Positions 48,386 through 59,593 of a stretch of DNA of 64,000 nucleotides are shown in pieces. This stretch comes from DATAOG01 sp963757395. Lineage in GTDB: Bacteria > Pseudomonadota > Alphaproteobacteria > Geminicoccales > Geminicoccaceae. How positions within the stretch are numbered: the first letter of the stretch is position 1; each line of letters begins with the position of its first letter. A model generated the notes under the pieces. It saw only the letters and a program-made list of their open reading frames with translations, made no database searches and was not told where the DNA came from. Made by a program: the position numbers and the translations under genes. Location: the NCBI GenBank assembly GCA_963757395.1, contig CAVWRK010000011.1:372001-436000 (forward strand), written 5' to 3'.

Positions 48386-48843
48386 GTGCTACGCGAGCAG
48401 CTGAGTGAGGCGCTTCGAACGGCGACCGAGACCGAGGATCGGTGCGGCGCTGGCGATCGTCCGCCTGATCCACGCCGCGCTCAAGGAGCGCGATCAGCAG
48501 TCGCGCAGCGAGGGCCACCCCGACGGCCTGTCCGACGCCGAGCTCCTCGAGATGCTGCAGGCGATGGTCAGCCAGCGCAGCGAGAGCATCCGCCGCTACG
48601 AGGAGAGCGGCCAGCTCGAGCTCGCCGCGCGCGAGGGCGAGGAGATCGAGGTGATCAAGCGCCTCCTGCCGCGGCAGCTCGACGAGGCGGCCTGCGCCGA
48701 GGCGGTCAGCCGGGTGATCGCCGACCTCGGGGTGGCAGAAGCTCAAGGACACCGGCCGCGTGATCTCCGAGCTGAAGCATCGCTATCCCGGCCGGATGGA
48801 CTTCGCCAAGGCGCGCCGGCTCGTCTGCCGGCAGCTCGGCTGA
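48386..48843 (+). CDS. yqeY: GatB/YqeY-domain protein, two frame breaks
   Basis: About 151 aa after repair. GTG start MLREQLSEALRTATETEDR, an extra base near 48442, then LRLIHAALKERD-type text (AIVRLIHAALKERDQQSRSE), ELLEMLQAMVSQRSESIRRY, IEVIKRLLPRQLDEAA. A second extra base near 48736 leads to QKLKDTGRVISELKHRYPGR and MDFAKARRLVCRQLG. The domain is the tRNA-binding tail of GatB and occurs alone as YqeY, typically just upstream of dnaG as here. Confidence 0.9.
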
Positions 48844-49006
48844 CCGCGGCGCCGGCGCCCGTCGGGCTCGTCCGGAGCCGCGATCCGGCACCATTGACGT
48901 CGGGCCGGCGCGTCGAGCACAAAGATCCCGAGGGGAGTTCAACCAGAGACTGAACGGCGCGTGCGGCATCGGCAGCTCGACATCGCCTGGCCGCGCAGCG
49001 GGAGCG

Positions 49007-50843
49007 ATGGCTGATCAGGACGCCATCTCGCTCGAGGAGTTCAAGGCGCGCCTGCCCCTGGTCGAGATCGTCGCGCGCCACGTCCGGCTCGCGCGCCGCG
49101 GCCGCGAGCATCTGGGCCTGTGCCCGTTCCACCAGGAGAAGACGCCCTCGTTCACGGTCTCCGAGGCCAAGGGCTTCTATCACTGCTTCGGTTGCGGCCA
49201 GCACGGCAACGCGATCGACTTCATCATGGCGATCGAGGGCCTGGACTTCGGCCAGGCGATCGCCCGCCTCGCCGAGCTGACCGGCCTGCCGGCGCCGCGC
49301 CGGGCCGGCGACGCCGAGGCCGCGGTCGACCGTACGCTGTACGCGGTCAACGAGGCCGCCGCCCGCTGGCTCGCCGGCCGGCTGGAGAGCCCGCAGGGCG
49401 CCGCGGCCGCGGCCTATCTGGCCAGGCGCGGGCTCGACCGGGCGACCATCCTGCGCTTCGGCCTCGGCTACGCGCCCGGCGACCGCACCGCGCTCAAGCG
49501 CGCGCTCCAGGCCGAGGGCTACGACGAGCCGCAGCGCGATCGAGGCCGGGCTCCTGGTCCGGCCCGAGGACGGCGGCCCGAGCTTCGACCGGTTCCGCCA
49601 CCGGGTGATGTTCCCGATCCACGACCGGCGCGGCCGGATCGTCGGCTTCGGCGGCCGGGCGCTCGGCGAGGCGCGGGCCAAGTACCTGAATAGCCCCGAC
49701 ACGCCGCTGTTCCACAAGGGCGAGCTGCTGTACGGCCTGGCGCTGGCGCGGCCGGCGGTGCGCGAGCGCGGCACGGTGCTCGTCGCCGAGGGCTACATGG
49801 ACGTGATCGCGCTCGCCCAGGCGGGCTTCGCCAACGCCGTGGCGCCGCTCGGCACCGCGATCACCGAGGCCCAGCTCGCCCTGCTCTGGCAGCTGGCCGA
49901 CGAGCCGGTGGTCTGCCTGGACGGCGACGAGGCGGGCTTGCGCGCGGCGCACCGCCTGATCGAGCGGGCGCTGCCGGTGCTGAGCCCCGGCAAGTCGCTG
50001 CGCTTTGCCCTGCTGCCGCCGGGCCAGGACCCGGATTCGCTGCTGCGCCGTCGCGGCCGGGGCTTCCTCGCCAAGGTGATCGAGGAGGCGGTGCCGTTGC
50101 ACGAGCTGCTGTGGAGCCGCGAGACCGCGACCCGCTCGCTGCACGTGCCGCAGCAGCGCCTGGCGCTCGAGAAGCGCTTCCGCGAGCTCGCCGCCACGAT
50201 CCCGGACCGGACGCTGAGCCGGCTGTTCCTCGGCGCTTTCTTCAAGCGCCTGCAGCTCGCAGCCGGGCGCAAGGACGGGCGCCCCCGCGCCGCGCCGTCC
50301 CTGGTCGCCGCCGACGCCGGGCCAGGGGTCGGCGCCCGGCGCCTGGCGGAGGGGCTGGTCAAGCCCGAGCTCGCCGATGCCCGCCAGCTGTTCGGGCCGA
50401 TCCTGGTCCATCCCGAGCTCCTGCACGAGGTCGAGGAGGAGCTCGCGGGGCTGGAATTCGCCGAGCCGGAGCTGGATTCGCTGCATCAGGCAATTCTTTC
50501 CTGGTACGGCGAGAGCGGCCACCTTGACCCCGGCGGTTTGAGCGACCACCTGTGCGAGACCGGTTTTGCCGGGTTGGTCAAGCAGCTGGTGGCCCCGGGT
50601 CCGCAAACGGCATGGTTCTGCCAGGATGGAACTGCGAAGGACGTGGTGCTTGAGGGCTGGCGCGCCTGCGTCGCCGAGCATCGTCACTTCGCCGAGCGGC
50701 GGCTGGTCGGGCGAGCCGCCTCGGCGGCGATGGCCGAGCAGCGGGCCGATGCAGGAGCGCACATCTTGGCCGTGAATCGGCTGATCAATCCACGCGATCA
50801 AGCCGGCGCGCCGCTGCGACCCGCGCAGGATCCGAGCGAATGA
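49007..50843 (+). CDS. dnaG: DNA primase, one frame break
   Basis: About 611 aa after removing one extra base near 49536 (between GYDEPQ and AIEAGLLVRPEDGG). Lays RNA primers at the replication fork. CHC2 zinc finger LCPFHQEKTPSF and YHCFGCGQHGNAIDF; Toprim core RGTVLVAEGYMDVIALAQ and CLDGDEAGLRAAHR, with YLNSPDTPLFHKGELLYGL before it; the C-terminal third is the helicase-interaction region. Standard yqeY-dnaG-rpoD order (macromolecular synthesis operon). Confidence 0.93.
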
Positions 50844-50945
50844 GGGTCGCCGCGGTCGCGGTCGCGCCGGCACCCGGGGCCTGGGCAACATGGGGCGCCC
50901 GGGCCACCGCCGTCACGTGATCATGGGTCAAGAAGGAACGGCCGA

Positions 50946-52934
<1,989 letters not shown>

Positions 52935-53355
52935 GCGCCACGGGCGCTGGCGCGAACGCTTCGCTGGCCCTGCTCGGACTGCGGCCGCCTGCTGGGATGG
53001 TCGCTCGTTCCTGGCGAGCGCGCCGTCGCTGCGGCTATGGTGGTGAGGTTTCGCCGAACGTTTCTCCCGCTGCCTCGCAATCCGTGTCGAACATGGGCCG
53101 GCCAAGCTGAACCGCGGCTGAACGACTTCGCGGCGGCCTGGCCCTGCCCGGAAGGTACCTCTCGCGCGGGTATGGGTGGACCTTCGCGGCAGCGGCGTTC
53201 GATCGCATTGCTGGCGCGCAGGGCGTTGCGCTCTTCGAGGCTTGCTGACCCAAACCCTCCGACGTCACCCGCTCTATCCTGGCCGTTGACGTCCGGCGTG
53301 CGCCTATTTTAGGGCTCGGGCCTGCATTCGCTGCAGATGAGGTGAGGCAAGAGCC
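52935..53355. other. Gene-free stretch
   Basis: About 420 bp after rpoD. Only a proline/arginine-rich chance frame is open. No RNA gene or clear intrinsic terminator seen. A GAGGTGAGG ribosome site for the next gene lies at its right end. Confidence 0.45.
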
Positions 53356-54273
53356 ATGACGGTCGTGGACTGGTTGTTGGGTTCCGACCCCGCGATCCGT
53401 TGGCAGGTGATGCGTGATCTGACCGGCGAGCCCGACGACGTCGTCGCCGCCGAGCGCTCGCGGGTCGCCTCCGAAGGCTGGGGCGCCCGGCTGCTCGCTG
53501 GCCAGGCGCCCGATGGTCAGTGGGGTGAGAGCACCTATTCGGCCTGGATCGATACCCCTGACGGCCGGGCGACCTACGCCTTGATGCTGTTGCGGGACAT
53601 GGGCCTCGAGCCGACCAGCGAGGAAGCTTGCCGCGCCGTCGCCCGGGTTCGGAACAACATCACCTTCTACGAGGGGGGCAACCCCTTCTTCGCCGGTGAG
53701 GTCGAGCCCTGCATCAATGGCAGGGTTCTGAGATTGGGTGCTTACTTCGGCGAGCCCTGCGAGGAGGTGCTCGAGCGCCTTCTCGGCGAGCAGCTGGACG
53801 ACGGGGGGTGGAACTGTGAGGCTCCGCCGAGTGTACGATCCTCGTTTCACACCACGATCTGCGTCCTGGAAGGGCTGTTGGAGTACGAGCTGGCCAAAGG
53901 GGTCACCGTCGCGGTGACCGAGGCTCGGGCGCGGGGACAGGAGTATCTCCTCGAGCGCCGCATGTTCCGGTCACTGTCATCCGGTCAGGCGATCGATCGC
54001 GACTGGACCCTGTTCTCGTTCCCGACCGTATGGCACTACGACGTGCTGCGTGGGCTGGACTATCTGAGACATGCAGGCGTCGAACCCGACGATCGGATCG
54101 CCGAGGCGATCGAGCTGGTGACGAACAATCGGCGCAGCGACGGACGATGGCCGTTGCAGAACCGCCATGCCAGCAAGCCTGATTTCGACATGGCAGAGCG
54201 AGCGGACGAGCCCAGCCGCTGGAACACACTCCGCGCCTTGCGAGTGTTGAACTGGGCCGGTCGTGGCAGATGA
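53356..54273 (+). CDS. Terpenoid-cyclase-fold (squalene cyclase-like toroid) protein
   Basis: 305-aa protein with repeated alpha-alpha hairpin units and glycine-tryptophan turns: LAGQAPDGQWGESTYSAW, LLGEQLDDGGWNCEAPPS, NRRSDGRWPLQNRH. These are the QW-like repeats of prenyltransferase/squalene-cyclase folds, but the length is half that of a cyclase and no DxDD motif is present, so cyclase activity is unlikely. GGNPFFAGEVEPCINGRVLR is a further conserved-looking block. Function unknown. ATG 53356 follows GTGAGG. Confidence 0.7.
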   Translation: MTVVDWLLGSDPAIRWQVMRDLTGEPDDVVAAERSRVASEGWGARLLAGQAPDGQWGESTYSAWIDTPDGRATYALMLLRDMGLEPTSEEACRAVARVRNNITFYEGGNPFFAGEVEPCINGRVLRLGAYFGEPCEEVLERLLGEQLDDGGWNCEAPPSVRSSFHTTICVLEGLLEYELAKGVTVAVTEARARGQEYLLERRMFRSLSSGQAIDRDWTLFSFPTVWHYDVLRGLDYLRHAGVEPDDRIAEAIELVTNNRRSDGRWPLQNRHASKPDFDMAERADEPSRWNTLRALRVLNWAGRGR

Positions 54274-54383
54274 CCTGTCGGGTCGCGGATTGAGCAACGG
54301 CCGTAGCCCAGGGCCCAGGGCCGCTCCTCCGGCGGACTGAACGGCTTGACGGCGCGGGCTGTGCGCGAGAGGTTCCCGGCGCC

Positions 54384-54458
54384 GGGCCCGTAGTTCAGTG
54401 GTAGAACGCGCCGCTCATAACGGTGTTGTCGCAGGTTCGAATCCTGCCGGGCCCACCA
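54384..54458 (+). tRNA. tRNA with CAT anticodon (Met elongator or Ile2)
   Basis: 75-nt cloverleaf with encoded CCA. Acceptor GGGCCCG pairs with CGGGCCC (54448-54454), then A and CCA; anticodon loop CTCATAA gives CAT; T arm GCAGGTTCGAATCCTGC is perfect. The acceptor stem starts GGGCCC and the 3' anticodon-loop context TAAC is compatible with either elongator Met or the lysidine-modified Ile2 tRNA; not initiator type. Assignment needs model scoring. Confidence 0.9.
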
Positions 54459-54522
54459 CCCCCAACGATCCGGTCAGGTCAGGACAGGTCATGGTCCCGC
54501 GAGGAAAGCCGGGCCGCCGTCG

Positions 54523-54735
54523 TCAGCAGCCGCCAGGCGAGCCCTCTTCGGAAGGGCTCAAGTGCGGGTGGCGCCGGTCGCCGCGCGCGTTGCGTTTGCG
54601 GACATAGGTGATCATCGCCTCCGGATGGGCGGTCTTGGCCTTGAGCGCCGCGATCAGCGCATCCTCCGCTTCGATGGCCAGCTGATCCGCCTTGCCCTTG
54701 AGTTTGATGCCGACGACGTACTGCAGAGATGGCAT
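54523..54735 (-). CDS. Small hypothetical protein
   Basis: 70-aa protein MPSLQYVVGIKLKGKADQLA followed by a helix (IEAEDALIAALKAKTAHPEA) and a basic segment MITYVRKRNARGDRRHP. A GAGGAAG site precedes ATG 54735. Could be a small nucleic-acid-binding protein from its basic tail (inference). No family recognised. Confidence 0.5.
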   Translation of the reverse strand: MPSLQYVVGIKLKGKADQLAIEAEDALIAALKAKTAHPEAMITYVRKRNARGDRRHPHLSPSEEGSPGGC

Positions 54736-55033
54736 GGACGTCTTCCTCGAATGGGGGTGCAATCTACCGCTGCTCGCGACGGATGTCAGGGCGGCAGTTG
54801 CGCGAGAGCTGGCGCGCCAAGCGGAAGAAAGGATTCCTCGTATCTCGCGCCATCGTCGGGACGAGTGACATCGTTGGGGTTGGAGCTCCACTCATGGCCG
54901 AGATCCCCACAACAGGCGGGGTCATCACCTGTCGGCTTCTACGCGATTGGCTGGTCATCGATGGAAGGTCAGCGTATTGGATGCCGACCGGTTCCATCCG
55001 AAGGAATCACCGATCAAGCGGGGAGGAGTGGTC

Positions 55034-55324
55034 ATGCACGCGGTCGTAAGAACCTATTCCGGCCAGGGAGCGAAGGAATTGATCGACCTGCTGGAGAAAC
55101 GCAAGGCCGACGTCGAACGCCTGATCCGTGGGGTGCACGGATTCTGCGGTTACTCGCTGATCCGCACCGCCGACGGCGGCGTCTCCGTGACGGTCTGTCA
55201 GGACAAGGCCGGCGCCGACGAAAGCCTTCGGGTCGCCAGGGACTGGATTAAGCAAAACGCGGCCAATGTCAGCACGCAGCCACCCGTGGTTGCGGAGGGC
55301 ACGGTCATCCTTCAGCTCAGTTAG
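55034..55324 (+). CDS. Small dimeric alpha-beta-barrel-like protein
   Basis: 96-aa protein MHAVVRTYSGQGAKELIDLL, then VHGFCGYSLIRTADGGVSVT and DKAGADESLRVARDWIKQNA. The strand-helix-strand-strand-helix order fits an ABM-like/dimeric barrel fold. ATG 55034 has a strong GGGAGGAG site; the frame upstream of it has no good start. Function unknown. Confidence 0.7.
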   Translation: MHAVVRTYSGQGAKELIDLLEKRKADVERLIRGVHGFCGYSLIRTADGGVSVTVCQDKAGADESLRVARDWIKQNAANVSTQPPVVAEGTVILQLS

Positions 55325-55334
55325 GAGCGTGTCC

Positions 55335-55393
55335 GAGCCCTCGAGGATCGCAAAAACGAGGTGGCGGCCGGCTTTGCGGCTGGTCGAGGGCTC
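55335..55393. terminator. Long inverted repeat between convergent genes, possible bidirectional terminator
   Basis: GAGCCCTCGA (55335-55344) and TCGAGGGCTC (55384-55393) are a perfect 10-bp inverted repeat with a 39-nt centre, placed between the ends of two converging genes. No T-run follows, so it may be a structural barrier or part of a repeated element rather than a classical terminator. Confidence 0.35.
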
Positions 55394-55443
55394 TTGACGT
55401 AAGCGCGCGACGGGTTGCGGAACGGCCTGCCGCAGAGATGGGC

Positions 55444-57357
55444 CTAGATCTCAACCTGGATGCCGATCTCGACCACCCGCTCGGGCGGCAGGTGATAGAA
55501 GGCGGTCGCGCGGGCGGCGTTGCGCGACAGAAAGTCGAACAGGTGGTCCTGCCAGAGCGGCAGGCCGAAGTCCCGGCGCGCCAGCAGCGTCTCGCGGCCG
55601 AGATAGAACGTGGTCGCATCGAGATCGACCAGGAGGCCCAGGGACTCGCAAAGGCGCAGGGCGACCGGGATGTTCGGGGTCTGCATGAAGCCGTAGCGCG
55701 CCACGATCCGGGAGAAGCCGACCTCGAGGCAGAGAACCTCCAGCCGCTCGGCGGCCGGCACCCGCGGGATCTCCACGGTCTCCACGCGCAGCAGCAGGAC
55801 CTGCTCGTGCAGCACCTGGTTGTGCTGGAGATGGTGCAGCAGGATCGGCGGGATCGTCACGCCGCTCGAGGTCATGAAGACCGCCGTGCCGGGCACCCGG
55901 ACCGGCGGCTTGGTCTTCAGGCCGTGCAGAAAGTCGTCCAGCGACTGCTGTTCGGCCCCCAGCTGATCGGCCAGCACCCGGCGCCCGCGCCGCCAGGTCG
56001 ACATCAGCGTGAACACGAGCGCGCCCAATAGCAGCGGATACCAGCCGCCGTCGGCGATCTTGACCAGATTGGCGCCGAAGAACGCCAGGTCCACGACCAG
56101 AAACGCCGCCGCCAGCAGCCCCGTCGTCGCCATGTTCCAGCCCCAGCGCGTGGCGACGAAGAACGCCAGCACGGTCGTGATCACCATGTCGGTCGAGATC
56201 GCGACGCCGTAGGCCGAGGCGAGATTGCCCGACGAACGGAAGCCCAGGACCAGGCCGATGGTCGCGATCATCAGCAGCCAGTTGACCAGCGGAATGTAGA
56301 TCTGGCCCCGCTCGTCGGGATGGGTCTGGACGATCCGCAGGCGCGGCAGCAGCCGCAGCTGCACCGCCTGCCGGGTGAGCGAGAACACCCCGGAAATGAC
56401 CGCCTGGGAGGCGATGACCGTGGCCATGGTCGCGAGCAGGACCAGCGGATAGAGCGCCCATTTGGGCGCGAGCTCGTAGAACGGCTGCGTGATCTCGGCA
56501 GGATTGCTCAGGACCAGCGCGCCCTGGCCGAAGTAGTTCAGCACCAGCGCCGGCAGCACGAGCCCGAACCAGGCAAAGCGGATCGGCGCCGGGCCGAAGT
56601 GGCCCATGTCGGCATAGAGCGCCTCGCCGCCGGTCACGACCAGGAACACGGCGCCGAGCACGAAGAAGGCGACCCAGCCCTGGGCCTGGAAGAACTGGTA
56701 GCCGCAGAGCGGGTTGAGCGCCGAGAAGACCGCCGGCGCATGCGCGATCCCGGCGATGCCGAGCACCGCCAGGATCGCGAACCAGAGCAGCATGATCGGG
56801 CCGAAGACCGCGCCGATCGCGGCCGTGCCGCGCTGTTGCATAAAGAACAGCGCGATCAGGATCCCGACCGTGATCGGGACCACGTAAGGCTGGAAGGCAG
56901 GCGTCGCGATGTTGAGGCCTTCGATTGCGCTCAGCACCGAGATCGCAGGCGTGATCGTGCCGTCGCCATAGAGCAGCGCGGCGCCGAACAGGCCCATCGC
57001 GATCAGGGCGCTGCGCAGGCCGCCGGGGCTCGCCTGGCGGGGATTGAGCAGCGAGACCAGCGCGATGATGCCGCCCTCGCCGCGATTGTCGGCGCGCATC
57101 ACGAGCAGCAGGTATTTGATCGAGATGACGACGATCAGCGCCCAGAAGATCAGAGACAGGACGCCCAGCACGTTGGCAGGCGTGGCGGGCAGCGCCGCGC
57201 CGCGGCCGAGGAAGCTCTCGCGAAAGGCATAAAGCGGGCTCGTGCCGATGTCGCCGAACACGATGCCAAGGGCGACCAGGCCGGCTGCGGCCAGCGGCCG
57301 CTGAGGCGTCTCCGGCCGGTCCGGCGCCTCGGGCCCGTCATGCCGGGCCGGGCTCAT
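55444..57357 (-). CDS. kup: Kup-family potassium transporter
   Basis: 637-aa K+ uptake permease with about 12 helices. Signatures: GLVALGIVFGDIGTSPLYAF, MRADNRGEGGIIALVSLL, YGDGTITPAISVLSAIEGL, GGEALYADMGHFG and HLQHNQVLHEQVLLL in the cytosolic C-terminal domain. ATG 57357 chosen because the conserved block starts 30 residues later; the open frame further upstream is Arg-rich chance sequence. K+ import driven by protons, by family. Confidence 0.94.
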   Translation of the reverse strand: MSPARHDGPEAPDRPETPQRPLAAAGLVALGIVFGDIGTSPLYAFRESFLGRGAALPATPANVLGVLSLIFWALIVVISIKYLLLVMRADNRGEGGIIALVSLLNPRQASPGGLRSALIAMGLFGAALLYGDGTITPAISVLSAIEGLNIATPAFQPYVVPITVGILIALFFMQQRGTAAIGAVFGPIMLLWFAILAVLGIAGIAHAPAVFSALNPLCGYQFFQAQGWVAFFVLGAVFLVVTGGEALYADMGHFGPAPIRFAWFGLVLPALVLNYFGQGALVLSNPAEITQPFYELAPKWALYPLVLLATMATVIASQAVISGVFSLTRQAVQLRLLPRLRIVQTHPDERGQIYIPLVNWLLMIATIGLVLGFRSSGNLASAYGVAISTDMVITTVLAFFVATRWGWNMATTGLLAAAFLVVDLAFFGANLVKIADGGWYPLLLGALVFTLMSTWRRGRRVLADQLGAEQQSLDDFLHGLKTKPPVRVPGTAVFMTSSGVTIPPILLHHLQHNQVLHEQVLLLRVETVEIPRVPAAERLEVLCLEVGFSRIVARYGFMQTPNIPVALRLCESLGLLVDLDATTFYLGRETLLARRDFGLPLWQDHLFDFLSRNAARATAFYHLPPERVVEIGIQVEI

Positions 57358-57409
57358 GGGCTGCACGACGGCGGGGCCGACAACCAACGCCAAGCGGTCC
57401 CCGGCCGGC

Positions 57410-58150
57410 TCAGATCGTGATCCCGCCGTCGACCACGAACAACTGACCGGTGGTGTAGGCGCTCTCGTCGGCGGCAAGGTAGAGGACGACCGCGGCGATC
57501 TCCTCGGGCGTCCCGAGGCGGCCCATCGGCTGGCGCGCGATGAACGCCCGGCGCGCCGCCTCGGGGTCCTCGAAGGCCGCGATCCGGTCCCCGAGCGAGG
57601 GCGTCTCGACCGTGCCGGGGCAGATCGCGTTGCAGCGGATGCCCTGCCCGACATACTCGGCGGCGACCGACTTGGTGAGCCCGATCACGGCCGCCTTGCT
57701 GGTGCCGTAGACGAACCGGTTGGGCAGGCCCTTGAGGCTCGAGCAGACCGAGGCGACGTTGACGATGCTGCCGCCGCCGGCCCCGAGCATGGCCGGCAGG
57801 AAGGCCCGGATCATGCGGTATAGAGACTTCACATTCAAGTTCATCGAAAAGTCGTAAGCTCTTTCATCGCAATCAAGAATTGATCCGGAATGAACGTAGC
57901 CGGCGACGTTGACCAGGACGTCGAACGGCGCCTCGGCCGCGGCCAGCCCGGCGATCTGGGCCGCGTCGGTGACGTCCAGCGGCGCCGTCGTCAGACCCGG
58001 CTCGGCCTCGAGCTCGACCAGCAGCGTGGCGTTGACGTCGGTTGCCAGCACCGCCGCACCTTCGCGCGCCATCGCCAGCGCGCTCGCCCGCCCGATGCCC
58101 TGGGCGGCCGCCGTGATCAGCACCCGCTTGCCCTCCAGTCGTCCTGCCAC
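57410..58150 (-). CDS. SDR-family oxidoreductase (DHRS6/3-hydroxybutyrate dehydrogenase-like)
   Basis: 246-aa classical short-chain dehydrogenase with all elements: VLITAAAQGIGRASALAMAR for NAD, DVNA after strand 2 favouring NAD over NADP, NVAG, SIVNVASV (Ser), FVYGTSKAAVIGLTKSVAAE (Tyr-x3-Lys) and ICPGTVETPSL. The C-terminal GQLFVVDGGITI is typical. Close in pattern to cytosolic 3-hydroxybutyrate dehydrogenase-type and 2-keto-3-deoxy-L-fuconate dehydrogenase-type enzymes; substrate open. Confidence 0.92.
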   Translation of the reverse strand: MAGRLEGKRVLITAAAQGIGRASALAMAREGAAVLATDVNATLLVELEAEPGLTTAPLDVTDAAQIAGLAAAEAPFDVLVNVAGYVHSGSILDCDERAYDFSMNLNVKSLYRMIRAFLPAMLGAGGGSIVNVASVCSSLKGLPNRFVYGTSKAAVIGLTKSVAAEYVGQGIRCNAICPGTVETPSLGDRIAAFEDPEAARRAFIARQPMGRLGTPEEIAAVVLYLAADESAYTTGQLFVVDGGITI

Positions 58151-58395
58151 CTGCTCCTCCTATCGGCTTGGATCCGCGCGGCGCTGCGTCCTGCTCCGCC
58201 CCACCCAACCCTGCTCATGCTAGGCGAAGTCGGCGCTGGAGCAAGGCGAATGCGCGGCCGTCGGCGTCTGGCCGCCGTTGCCCCCCACCCCGACGACGGC
58301 GGCGATGCGGAACCTTGACGACCCCCGGCCGTTGACGCGGCGAACGGACAGCGCCCGAGGGCACGGCGCGCGCGGCAGCGGCGGGCGGAGACTTT

Positions 58396-59593
58396 ATGGC
58401 CAAAGGCAAGCGGTCCTACCGGGTCGGCATCTCGGGCTCCTATGGCGGGCTGAACCTCGGCGACGAGGCGATCCTCAAGGGCATCCTGCGGCAGCTGCGG
58501 GCGTCATTGCCGGTGGAGGTCACGGTTTTTTCCCGCAACGCCGAGGACACGCGGGCGCGCCACGAGGTCGAGCGCGTCGTGCCGGTGCGCAAGCTGTCGC
58601 GCGACGAGGTGCTGCCCGAGGTCCAGCGCCTCGACCTGCTGATCCTGGGCGGCGGCGGCATCCTGTTCGACGGCGAGGCCCAGATCTTCCTGCGCGAGGT
58701 CATGCTCGCCCACGACCACCGCGTGCCGGTGATGGTCTATGCGATCAGCGCCGGACCGTTGCGCGACCCCGCCGTGCAGCGGATGGTCCAAGACGGGTTG
58801 AGCCGCGCGGCGGTGGTCACGGTCCGCGAGCGCGGCGCCCGCCAGATCCTGGAAGACGCGGGCGTGCATCGCGAGATCCTGGTGACCGCCGACCCGGCCC
58901 TGCTACTCGAGCCCGAGCCGCTGGCCAAGGACGCGCTCAAGCGCGAGGGCCTCGACCACGGCCGGCATCTGGTCGGGATGTCGGTGCGCGAGCCCGGCGC
59001 GGCGGCGCCCGAGATCGGCGAGCAGGCCTATCACAAGCTGCTCGCCGATGTCGCCGACTTCATGGTCGACCGCTACGACGCCGACGTCGTGTTCGTGCCC
59101 ATGGAGCCGAAGATGCAGGACGTCCAGCATTGCCATGCGGTGGTCGCCCAGATGCTGCGCGCCCAGCGGGCGAGCGTGCTCAAAGGCGACTATAGCTCCG
59201 GGCAGCTGCTGGCGCTGATGCAGGCACTTCGCGTTCGCGGTCGGCATGCGCCTGCATTTTCTGATCTTCGCGAGCCTGCAGAACGTGCCGTTCGCGGCGC
59301 TGCCCTACGCGCCCAAGGTCGCGGGCTTCCTCGACGACCTCGGGCTCGAGATGCCGCCGTTCACGCAGGTCAGCGCCGGCCAGCTGATCGCCTACATCGA
59401 CCAGGCCTGGGACCGGCGGCGGCCGCTGCAGGCGCGCATCGGCCGCGCCCTGCCGGCGCTGCGCGAGCGGGCGCTGGCGAGCAACGCGATCGCGGTTCGT
59501 CTGCTCGAGCAGGCGCAGGCCGGCGCGCTGAGCCGTCCCCCCGAGGTCTCGAAGGCCGACATGCCTGCGCTCACGCGTCCGACCCGGCCCGAG
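58396..59593 (+). CDS. csaB: Polysaccharide pyruvyl transferase (CsaB family), one frame break, no stop before next domain
   Basis: Transfers pyruvate from PEP to a cell-surface glycan as a ketal. GISGSYGGLNLGDEAILKGI (first Rossmann-like lobe), LDLLILGGGGILFDGEAQIF, YAISAGPLRDPAVQRMV, VTVRERGARQILEDAG, and the C-lobe KLLADVADFMVDRYDADVVF, VFVPMEPKMQD. An extra base near 59232 shifts to VGMRLHFLIFASLQNVPFAA and ALPYAPKVAGFLDDLG. No stop codon separates this from the FAD oxidoreductase; 59593 is only a working boundary. Confidence 0.82.

Noticed and set aside
53037..53312. 91-aa frame downstream of rpoD
   Set aside because: No ribosome site, no recognisable pattern, composition typical of chance frames in GC-rich DNA.
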